Positions 1 through 6,762 of a stretch of 64,000 bases of DNA are shown piece after piece. Location of the stretch: assembly GCF_014205055.1 (NCBI RefSeq), contig NZ_JACHMS010000001.1, forward strand, positions 7,344,501 to 7,408,500. The letters are read 5' to 3'. The position numbers were made by a program, and so were the translations under genes. The stretch is from Streptomyces luteogriseus. Lineage in GTDB: Bacteria > Actinomycetota > Actinomycetes > Streptomycetales > Streptomycetaceae. The stretch's first letter is position 1. The number at the start of each line of letters is the position of its first letter. Below the pieces are notes generated by a model. The model saw only the letters and a program-made list of their open reading frames with translations. It ran no database searches and was not told the DNA's origin.

Positions 1-59
1 TTGCCGTCCGTGAGGGTGGCAGGACCGTGGGGGCGGGGACCGTGACCGTCGTGGGTTGA
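1..59 (+). CDS. tuf: C-terminal end of elongation factor Tu (partial, EF-Tu3-like)
   Basis: Only the last 18 codons and the TGA stop at 57-59 lie in the window; the 5' part is outside. The frame that starts at base 3 reads AVREGGRTVGAGTVTVVG. The core REGGRTVGAG is the near-invariant C-terminal beta-strand of EF-Tu, the GTPase that delivers aminoacyl-tRNA to the ribosome. Housekeeping EF-Tu normally ends in a basic tail after this motif, whereas here it ends VTVVG, so a divergent paralogue of the Streptomyces tuf3 type is likely. The paralogue assignment is inference from 18 residues; the family call itself is fairly secure. Confidence 0.7.
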   Translation, partial: AVREGGRTVGAGTVTVVG

Positions 60-94
60 GGCGACGGGGGACTGCGGGCCGTGTCGGGCCGGTC

Positions 95-160
95 GCGTCG
101 GGCCGGTCGCGCCCACGCGGCGGAGCCGCAGATCGGAACAGCCCCGCACCCCCGTGGGGC
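95..160 (-). repeat. Dispersed Streptomyces-type intergenic repeat (copy D)
   Basis: This gap segment contains CGCGGCGGAGCCGCAGATC flanked by GGTCGCGCCCA and CAGCCCCGC. The same order of blocks, with mismatches, occurs at 56421-56476. The inner part can fold as GCGGC-GGA-GCCGC. Both copies sit in short gaps next to gene ends. Confidence 0.55.
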
Positions 161-176
161 GCGACACAATGGGGCA

Positions 177-1022
177 GTGAACGAGTTGCTCCCTGTCTCC
201 CGTGTCGTCGACTTCGGCACCGCCAAGCTCATGCCCGACATCGACCGGGAACGGGCCTGGCTGCTGACCGTGGACGGGGCTCCGCAGTCCTACGTCGATC
301 TGGACGACCCCGCGCACCTGGAGTTCGAGTACACGCGGCGGCTCGGGCATGTGCTGGATGTCGTGGCCGAGCCGGGGCGCGCGCTGGACGTGGTGCATCT
401 CGGGGGAGGGGCGCTCACCCTGCCCCGGTACGTGGCCGTGACCCGGCCGGGCTCGCGGCAGGACGTCGTCGAGGCCGACCGGGGGCTGCTGGAGCTGGTG
501 TCCGGGCATCTGCCGCTGCCGGACGACGCGAACACCGTCCTGCACGCGGCGGACGCACGGCGCTGGCTGGAGCACGCTCCCGCGGCCTCGGCGGACGTTC
601 TCCTCGCGGACGTCTTCAGCGGGTCGCGGGTGCCGGCGCACCTCACCTCCGTCGCCTACGTCCGTGAGGCCGCGCGGGTGCTGCGGGGGAGCGGGGTGTA
701 TCTCGCCAATCTCCCCGACGCAGCGCCCTTCGCCTTCCTGAGGTCGCAACTCGCCACGCTGGCCACCGCCTTCGAGGAACTGGTGCTGGTCGCCGAGCCG
801 GGTGTGCTGCGGGGGCGGCGGTTCGGGAACGCGGTGCTCGTCGCCGGGCATCAGCCGGTCGACGTCGCCGCCCTGGCCCGGCTCACCGCCGCCGACGCCT
901 TCCCGGCCCGGGTCGAACACGGCACCCGTCTGAAGGAGTTCGTCGGGGGCGCGCGGGCGGTGCCGGACGAGGACGCCGTGCCGTCACCCGAGCCCCCCGA
1001 CGGGGCGTTCGGCATCGGCTGA
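177..1022 (+). CDS. Spermidine synthase-like (SpeE-fold) methyltransferase-superfamily protein
   Basis: 281 aa from the GTG at 177; an upstream in-frame ATG at 81 lies in the repeat and is rejected. Residues about 60-160 form a Rossmann-like nucleotide-binding core with VHLGGGALTLPRY (glycine loop) and the acidic end of the next strand at QDVVEAD, followed by LADVFSG. This is the layout of the spermidine synthase/SAM-fold superfamily. Actinobacterial members of this kind usually lack evidence for polyamine transfer, so the substrate is unknown. The 3' end overlaps the convergent MFS gene by about 39 bases. Confidence 0.75.
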   Translation: MNELLPVSRVVDFGTAKLMPDIDRERAWLLTVDGAPQSYVDLDDPAHLEFEYTRRLGHVLDVVAEPGRALDVVHLGGGALTLPRYVAVTRPGSRQDVVEADRGLLELVSGHLPLPDDANTVLHAADARRWLEHAPAASADVLLADVFSGSRVPAHLTSVAYVREAARVLRGSGVYLANLPDAAPFAFLRSQLATLATAFEELVLVAEPGVLRGRRFGNAVLVAGHQPVDVAALARLTAADAFPARVEHGTRLKEFVGGARAVPDEDAVPSPEPPDGAFGIG

Positions 1023-2288
1023 CGCGCAGTCGGTGCCGCCCCGGGCCACGGGTGTGGTCCGGCGGCGCAGATTGCGGACGTCCGGCACGCACAGCACGGC
1101 CGCCGTGACCAGGACGACCAGACCGGCACAGCCCCACAGGGCGGTCGTGCGGCCGAAGGCCTCCTCCGCCGGGCCGGCCGCGGCCGTGGCGAGGGGGACC
1201 AGCGCGACGGAACCGAACCAGTCGTACGCCGAGACGCGGGAGAGCTTGTGCTCGGGGATCTCCTGATGCAGTGCCGTCATCCAGGAGACGCCGAACACCT
1301 CCACCGTCGCGCCGGCGACGAACATCACCCCGAACAGGACACCGATCGGCACCGGCACGGCGAGGGCGGCCGAAGGCAAGGCCAGGGGGAACACGCAGAG
1401 GGTGCCGGCGAGGAGGAGACGGCGGGGTTTCCAGCGGGTCATGAGCAGGGCGCCGGCGACCGTGCCCGCGCCGAACGCACCGAGGGCCAGTCCCCAGGGG
1501 CCCGCGCCGCCGAGATGGTCGCGGGCGACGAGCGGGCCGTAGACCGCGTCCGCGGCGGCGACGACCGCGTTGGCGACGGAGAACTGGACGACGATGCCCC
1601 ACAGCCAGGGGCGGCCTGCGAACTCCTGCCAGCCGTCCCGCAGATCGGCGATCAGACCGCCGCCCGGCGCGCGGGGCGGGATGTGGCCGACGTCGAGGAA
1701 GGCCCGCAACGCTCCGGCGAGCGCGAAGGCCGCCGCGTCCGCCGCGAGCACCCAGCCGGGCCCGATCGCCGCGACCATGGCACCGCCGAGCGCGGCTCCG
1801 CCGAGGACCGCGCCCTGCATCGCCATCCGGAACACGGCGAACGCGCGCCCCGCGTGCTCGCCCTCGACCGAGGACATCAGCATGCCCTCGGCGGCCGGGC
1901 CGAAGAAGGCCTGGCCGGTACCGCCGAGCGCGGCGAGCAGCATCATGTGCCAAAGCCGGGGCTCCCCGGCCAGCACCAGGGCGGCGAAGGCGGCCTGCGA
2001 GAGGCAGTTCAGGACGTTGGCGGCGACCATCACCCGGTGCCGGGGCAGCCGGTCCGCGACGGCGCCGCCGATCAGCAGGAACAACACCAGCGGCAGGGTC
2101 CGGGCCGCCGCCACCAGGCCGACGTCTCCGCCGTCGCCGCCCGTTTCGATGACCGCGAACGCCGCCGCGACCAGGGCGCCGTGGCTGCCCAGGCCGGTGA
2201 CGACCGCGGCGGCGGTCAGCAGGGAGTAGTTGCGGCCCGCCCAGGCGGGTCTGCGGGGGCTCCGGGAGGAGGCGGTCGGGGACGTCAC
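984..2288 (-). CDS. MFS transporter, enterobactin-exporter-like (EntS/MFS_3 type)
   Basis: 434 aa from the GTG at 2288; a TTG at 2324 would add 12 residues and cannot be excluded. About 12 hydrophobic segments span nearly the whole protein. The loop GGAVADRLPRHRV after the second segment matches the MFS motif A pattern (GxxxDRxxRRR). The arrangement resembles the MFS_3/EntS group of proton-driven exporters of small molecules such as siderophores or drugs. No siderophore genes are nearby, so the substrate is open. It converges on and overlaps the SpeE-like gene. Confidence 0.8.
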   Translation of the reverse strand: MTSPTASSRSPRRPAWAGRNYSLLTAAAVVTGLGSHGALVAAAFAVIETGGDGGDVGLVAAARTLPLVLFLLIGGAVADRLPRHRVMVAANVLNCLSQAAFAALVLAGEPRLWHMMLLAALGGTGQAFFGPAAEGMLMSSVEGEHAGRAFAVFRMAMQGAVLGGAALGGAMVAAIGPGWVLAADAAAFALAGALRAFLDVGHIPPRAPGGGLIADLRDGWQEFAGRPWLWGIVVQFSVANAVVAAADAVYGPLVARDHLGGAGPWGLALGAFGAGTVAGALLMTRWKPRRLLLAGTLCVFPLALPSAALAVPVPIGVLFGVMFVAGATVEVFGVSWMTALHQEIPEHKLSRVSAYDWFGSVALVPLATAAAGPAEEAFGRTTALWGCAGLVVLVTAAVLCVPDVRNLRRRTTPVARGGTDCASADAERPVGGLG

Positions 2289-2491
2289 CGGCCGACTATC
2301 GCCGCCGGGAGCCCGTCTTGCCAAACCGTTTGCGGGGCGTCACCGCGCACAGCCGAGTTGATCTTGATGTGACCTTGAGAACCCCTGGATCCGCGCCGGC
2401 AGCCGCCGCGTCGACGAGGAGTCCCCCTCGGGTCGCCGGGTCTACCGCGGGTACATGACGGGCTGACGCCCGTCACGATGCTCCGGTGAGC

Positions 2492-2522
2492 CGGGCCCGC
2501 CCCTGTCGCAGGTGCGGGCCCG
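2492..2522 (-). terminator. Hairpin terminator of the Q/P-rich membrane protein gene
   Basis: CGGGCCCGC (2492-2500) pairs perfectly with GCGGGCCCG (2514-2522), and an inner CCT/AGG extends the stem. It lies 13 bases past the stop of the minus-strand gene that ends at 2535. There is no clear U tract, as is usual in Streptomyces. Confidence 0.6.
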
Positions 2523-2534
2523 TTCCTGTTCCGG

Positions 2535-3548
2535 TCAGCCGCCGGTCGGTTCGCCGTGCAGCCGGACCGTGCTGAGGATCTTCAGGACGGTCTTCTCGGG
2601 CACCTCGCCCTTGACGCCCTTGGCGCCGTAGAAGCTCCAGGCGACGAAGTCACCCGCCGAGTTCTTGAAGCCGAACGTGATCGCCTTGCCGTCGCTCGCG
2701 CACTTGCCCGTGTCGGGCGTGTTCTCCGAGTGCGCCCAGGCGACGCTGCCCTTCACACCCGAGGCGGTGGTGTACGGCTTGGCCTTGTCGTCGGTCTTGA
2801 CGCTCTTCTTGTCCGGCTGCGTGTAGCCGCCGTACACCCACCACGCCACCTGGTTGACCGCGACCTCGTCCGTGTCCTTGGCGCCGTCGGCGCCCTTGGT
2901 GCCCGCCCCGGCCAGGGACTCGGTCTCGGTCCTGCCGTCCTTGTTGTCGTCGCTCGTGCACCACTCGGACTTGTAGAACGCCGGTGCCGACATGGTGATC
3001 AGCGGCTTGCCGTCGTCGGACTTCTCGTCCTCGAAGAAGACGGACGACGTCGGGGAGGCCACCTCCCAGTCGGCCGGGACGTCGAAGGCCGTGCCCCACT
3101 TGGGGTTGATGACGACCTTCCAGCCCTTCACCGTGGGCTTGGCCTCCTCGCCGCCGCGGGGGTTGTCACCCGTGGCCGGCGCGCTCGGCTCCTCGGCCGA
3201 CGGGCTCGACGACGTCGTGTCGCCCTTGCCCTTCTCGCCGCCGTCCGCCGTGTCGTCCTTGTCGCCGCCCAGCACCAGGAAGCCGGTGACACCGGCCGCC
3301 ACGACCACCGCCGTGGCGGCGATGATCGCGACCAGCTTCGTCCGGCCGCCGCCCCCACCGCCCTGCGGGGTCTGCGGTGCGCCGGCCGGCGCGGGGGTGC
3401 CCCACTGCGGCTGCTGCCCGTACGGGCTGGGCTGCTGCTGGTACCCCGGCTGCTGGTACGGATTCGGCTGCTGGTACCCCGGCTGCTGGTACGGGTTGTT
3501 CGCTTGCGGGTTCTGCTCGCCCCCGGGCGGCTGCTGTCCTGGCCACAT
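2535..3548 (-). CDS. Membrane protein with Gln/Pro/Tyr-rich N-terminus, function unknown
   Basis: 337 aa. Residues 1-65 are cytoplasmic low-complexity sequence built from imperfect repeats of the YQQPGYQQPNP type, then a Gly run, then one membrane segment (about 72-94, LVAIIAATAVVVAAGVTGFLVLG). A Ser/Thr/acidic linker leads to an extracytoplasmic domain (about 140-330) containing FDVPADWEVASP and two cysteines near SEWCTSDD and TGKCASD that could form a disulfide. This single-pass architecture is common among Streptomyces membrane proteins of unknown role. The N-terminal repeats may act in protein-protein contact, which is only a guess. Confidence 0.7.
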   Translation of the reverse strand: MWPGQQPPGGEQNPQANNPYQQPGYQQPNPYQQPGYQQQPSPYGQQPQWGTPAPAGAPQTPQGGGGGGRTKLVAIIAATAVVVAAGVTGFLVLGGDKDDTADGGEKGKGDTTSSSPSAEEPSAPATGDNPRGGEEAKPTVKGWKVVINPKWGTAFDVPADWEVASPTSSVFFEDEKSDDGKPLITMSAPAFYKSEWCTSDDNKDGRTETESLAGAGTKGADGAKDTDEVAVNQVAWWVYGGYTQPDKKSVKTDDKAKPYTTASGVKGSVAWAHSENTPDTGKCASDGKAITFGFKNSAGDFVAWSFYGAKGVKGEVPEKTVLKILSTVRLHGEPTGG

Positions 3549-3708
3549 GGGCAGCCACCCTAGCCGCGCTCAGGACACGTTTCGGTCACTGCCCGTGGAC
3601 GGAGATGTAGCAACCCGGGGACAGGCCGGTGTGGATGTCGTGAGGACCGATGCGGCGGTCGTCACACCGGCCTGGCCAGCCGTCTCTACTCGTGAGTAAC
3701 ATGCGGCC

Positions 3709-4161
3709 ATGAGCGCAGACCAGATGTCCATCGGCGAGATGCTCGCCGCCACGGTGCCCATGGCCCGCACCCTGAACCTCGAGTTCCTCGAGACGTCGCC
3801 GGAGCGGGCCGTGGTGTCGCTGCCCGACCAGGGCGAGTACCACAACCACGTGGGCGGCCCGCACGCCGGCGCGATGTTCACGCTCGGGGAGTCCGCCAGC
3901 GGGGCGATCGTGCTGGCCGCGTTCGGGGACCAGCTCTCGCGCGCCGTGCCACTCGCCGTCAGTGCCGAGATCTCCTACAAGAAGCTGGCGATGGGCGCCG
4001 TCACCGCCACGGCCACCCTCGGCCGCCCGGCCGTCGAGGTCGTCGCGCAGTTGGACGCCGGTGAGCGCCCCGAGTTCCCGGTGGCCATCGCCATCCAGCG
4101 GGCCGACGGTGCCGTGACCGCCGAGATGACCGTGGTGTGGACCCTGCGGCCGAACGGCTGA
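3709..4161 (+). CDS. Hotdog-fold thioesterase (PaaI/DUF4442-like)
   Basis: 150 aa, ATG start at 3709. Residues about 45-60 read YHNHVGGPHAGAMFTLGESA, the long helix of a hotdog fold with the typical N/D-x-x-G-x-x-H-x-G pattern seen in PaaI-like acyl-CoA thioesterases. The later strands ISYKKLAMGAVTATATL and TAEMTVVWTL complete the fold. It probably hydrolyses or binds an acyl thioester; the substrate is unknown. It stands alone, transcribed away from the membrane protein gene, with a terminator just downstream. Confidence 0.8.
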   Translation: MSADQMSIGEMLAATVPMARTLNLEFLETSPERAVVSLPDQGEYHNHVGGPHAGAMFTLGESASGAIVLAAFGDQLSRAVPLAVSAEISYKKLAMGAVTATATLGRPAVEVVAQLDAGERPEFPVAIAIQRADGAVTAEMTVVWTLRPNG

Positions 4162-4182
4162 GCAGGTGGCCGTACGTGCGGG

Positions 4183-4207
4183 ACCCCGGCCGGGTGCCGG
4201 GGTTTTC
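4183..4207 (+). terminator. Rho-independent terminator after the thioesterase gene
   Basis: ACCCCGGC (4183-4190) pairs with GCCGGGGT (4196-4203) around a five-base loop and is followed by TTT. The stem lies 22 bases after the thioesterase stop. Confidence 0.75.
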
Positions 4208-4768
4208 GCATGCCGGGGCGTTCGCGCGCCGGCTTGATCGCGCTGCGCGGGCGGTCGGCCCTGTCGCCGGTGTCGAGGCGCAGGCCCTTGAGGACGACTG
4301 GCCGCGATCGCCTGTTCCGGCTCGAGGGCGCGGTCGGAGTGATCCTCGACGGACCGCTTGTGCCGACCGATGACCATCAGGACGTCGTCGAGCCCCGCCG
4401 CTGCGGGGGGCGATCATGCGGCCCATGCCGGCGCGCGGAGGTGAGAGCGCGCCGAGAGCCGAATGAGGGCGCACTGGGGAGTTGGAGATTTCGTGGACCA
4501 ACCGCCTTTGCGTGCACACAACTTGCGACCCTCACCGGCCATGTTTTCGAAAGCCGGTACGGATACCGCCGGTAACATATCTGAATTCCCCTCGCTCTGA
4601 ACCTGCGTCATCCGAACTCCTTGTTACCTGTCAGTCGCATGTGCGAAAGTGAGCCGCCTCACAGCCGAGTCCGCAGCTGACGCGGCATAGGTATGCACCA
4701 ATCACCCGCCTGCTTTCCGACGGACGCGCAATTCGCATGCCGTTCCGCGGCTGGAAGGAAATGGTTCC
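4208..4768. other. Long intergenic region upstream of the zinc-finger/ricin protein
   Basis: About 560 bases between the thioesterase terminator and the next plus-strand gene. The GC content falls visibly in 4480-4640. Apart from one possible small minus-strand gene (4414-4611), I see no convincing coding sequence. The stretch 4620-4768 presumably holds the promoter of the gene that starts at 4769, but I could not fix -35/-10 boxes. Confidence 0.5.
4414..4611 (-). CDS. Possible small protein with a TTA codon, unknown function
   Basis: 65 codons starting MTQVQSEGNSDML. What supports it is a very good ribosome binding site: AAGGAG lies about seven bases before the ATG at 4611. Against it, codon use is much less GC-biased at the third position than in neighbours, and the C-terminal half (Arg/Ser/Pro-rich) looks like read-through of non-coding sequence. 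Codon 13 is TTA, read by the bldA tRNA in Streptomyces. It may be a real short regulator-like protein, the broken start of an older gene, or chance. I recognise no family. Confidence 0.3.
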   Translation of the reverse strand: MTQVQSEGNSDMLPAVSVPAFENMAGEGRKLCARKGGWSTKSPTPQCALIRLSARSHLRAPAWAA

Positions 4769-6604
4769 GTGCAATCCCCCAACCCCCCACGCCCGCCGTA
4801 CCCGCCGCGACCCGGAGCGGGGCCCGCGGAGTCCGATCGCAATCTTCTCGCCCGGGTCGGCGAACCCGTCGAAGGACCGCGTGCCGTCGCGCTGTTGCTG
4901 GCGCGGCACTGGCGCGCGGCCTACGAATACGCCGTGATCTGCCTCGCGTCCTCGGAGGACTCCGCGTCGATGGCGGCGGCCGCCGCCTTCCGCCGGGAAC
5001 TGGCCCGGCCGGGCGGCGGTGCCCTGCGTCCGCGGCTGCTCATGGCCGTCCGGGAGACGGTCCGGGAGTGGGCCGCCGACGACGGCATTTCCACCGTGCT
5101 GCCGGAACTCCGCAAAACCGTCGGCGCCCGGGGGCTGCGGGCCGCCCGGCCGGGGACACCCGAAAGGCGACGCCTCGCGGAGCGTGCTTTCCGGGGCCTT
5201 CCGGGGGCTTCCCAATGCCTGCTCTGGCACACGGAGGTCGAGGCCGAGACCATATCCGTACCAGCCGGTCTGCTCGGGGTGGATGCCGCCACCGCGGCGG
5301 CCGCCCTGGAGCAGGCGCGCGAGCAATTCCGCACCGGGTGCGTACGGGCGCACCGGGAACTCGCACCGACGCGGGAATGCCGCTACTACAACCGACTGCT
5401 GGACGTTCCCATGCGTCGTGGCGGGGCGCTGCTGCCGGATGTGCAGCGGCATCTCATGGCCTGCCGCTACTGCCGTCACGCCGCCGAACAGCTCAGTCAT
5501 TTCGAGGGCGGCCTGGAAGACCTGCTCGTCGAGACGGTGCTCGGCTGGGGCGCCCGCCGCTACCTGGAATCACGGCCGGGCCGCGACGAAGGCCGGGGCG
5601 CCCTGCCCGCGGGCGTACGCCACCGCCACCGCCTCCGGTCCCGTGACCTGCCGGCGGCCGGCCGGCCGGGGACGCCGAGAAGGCACACGAAGGCGCTGGC
5701 CGCCGCGGTCGGGGTGACCTCCCTCGTGCTGCTCGCGACCCTGCTCGCCGCCCGCGGCTGGTCGGAGGAGAGCGGTACCGCCGACCCGCAGGCCACCTGG
5801 GGCGCGGTCAGCGGTCACTCCGTCGACCCGGACAGCGCGGGCCCCTCGTCCGTGGAACCGGACTCCACACGGTCCTCGTCCGAGGGCTCCCCGTCGGCCG
5901 CCTCCGTCGGCAGCCCCGCCGAAGTGGCCCGGGGGCGGCTGCGCAACCTCGACGACAGCCGGTGCCTCGACGTCCCGGGCGGGCGGATCCGGGCGGACGC
6001 GCGCATCGTGCTGGCCGCCTGCTCCTCGGGCGGGTCCCAGCTGTGGTCGTACCAGGACGACGGGGTCCTGCGCAGCGCCGCCGACCCCACCTTGTGCCTG
6101 AACTCGGACCCGGCCGAGGGGTCGGTCGTCCTGGCCGGCTGTCTCGTGCACGCCGGAGTCGTCCGCTACGACCTGACCGTGCGCGGCGAACTCCTGCCCC
6201 GCGGCGGCAAGGGGCTGGCCGTCGCCCCCGGCACGGGCCGGGACGTGATCGTCACCGCGCGCGACGGGTCCGGGGCGCAACGCTGGGCACTGGAACCGGC
6301 CACCCCGCCCGGAGGCTCGGGGGAGTCCCGGCAGAAGCGGGCCGAGGACACTCCGCGGGAGAGTGGTGGGCAGCACACGCGGCGACCGCACGACGACGCC
6401 CCGCCGGGGCCGCCGGACACCACGCCCCGGGATCTGCCGCAGGAGCGCTACGAGCCGAGGTTCGCGCAGGTCGGCTGCTGCGAGGAGGCCGGTCCCGGCG
6501 CTGACGAGGCGGCGGCCCCGGCGCCCGGCGACGGCGCCCTCGGTTCCGCGACCGCCCTCGTGGCCGGCGCCGTGACGGCGGTGCACTCCGTCGCACTGCC
6601 GTAG
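4769..6604 (+). CDS. Membrane protein with zinc-finger-like N-domain and extracellular ricin B lectin domain
   Basis: 611 aa from the GTG at 4769; GGAAGGA lies about nine bases upstream. Residues 20-215 are helical, resembling the sigma-factor-like region seen in this actinobacterial family. His228-x3-Cys232-x2-Cys235 then gives the HxxxCxxC motif of zinc-finger anti-sigma domains. One membrane segment (about 309-331) follows, then a Ser/Pro linker and a ricin-type beta-trefoil (about 393-515) with repeats such as RCLDVPGG and QLWSYQDDG. The last 100 residues are low complexity. The layout suggests a sensor that binds extracellular carbohydrate and signals inwards; that role is inference. It is followed by a strong terminator. 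Confidence 0.75.
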   Translation: MQSPNPPRPPYPPRPGAGPAESDRNLLARVGEPVEGPRAVALLLARHWRAAYEYAVICLASSEDSASMAAAAAFRRELARPGGGALRPRLLMAVRETVREWAADDGISTVLPELRKTVGARGLRAARPGTPERRRLAERAFRGLPGASQCLLWHTEVEAETISVPAGLLGVDAATAAAALEQAREQFRTGCVRAHRELAPTRECRYYNRLLDVPMRRGGALLPDVQRHLMACRYCRHAAEQLSHFEGGLEDLLVETVLGWGARRYLESRPGRDEGRGALPAGVRHRHRLRSRDLPAAGRPGTPRRHTKALAAAVGVTSLVLLATLLAARGWSEESGTADPQATWGAVSGHSVDPDSAGPSSVEPDSTRSSSEGSPSAASVGSPAEVARGRLRNLDDSRCLDVPGGRIRADARIVLAACSSGGSQLWSYQDDGVLRSAADPTLCLNSDPAEGSVVLAGCLVHAGVVRYDLTVRGELLPRGGKGLAVAPGTGRDVIVTARDGSGAQRWALEPATPPGGSGESRQKRAEDTPRESGGQHTRRPHDDAPPGPPDTTPRDLPQERYEPRFAQVGCCEEAGPGADEAAAPAPGDGALGSATALVAGAVTAVHSVALP

Positions 6605-6612
6605 AGCGGGTA

Positions 6613-6638
6613 CGGGGTCGCCCGGGTGGGCGACCCCG
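6613..6638 (+). terminator. Strong hairpin terminator
   Basis: CGGGGTCGCCC (6613-6623) and GGGCGACCCCG (6628-6638) form a perfect 11-bp stem with a four-base loop, nine bases after the stop of the ricin-domain gene. Confidence 0.8.
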
Positions 6639-6762
6639 CGGGTCACGGGATCCGCGGCCGGAACGGTACGGGCGACGAGGCATGGCCGAGAGGCGCCTGG
6701 CATCGAACCGGAACAAACTGGTACTCCTCCTGAGGCCGCCCGCAGAACCCAGGGAGTCACTC

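Noticed and set aside
1248..2372. Plus-strand open frame opposite the first MFS transporter
   Set aside because: Composition rich in Gly/Glu/Arg/His without structure; the minus strand encodes a clear 12-segment transporter.
4631..5500. Minus-strand open frame opposite the start of the ricin-domain gene
   Set aside because: No ribosome binding site and no family pattern; the plus strand has a supported start and conserved domains.
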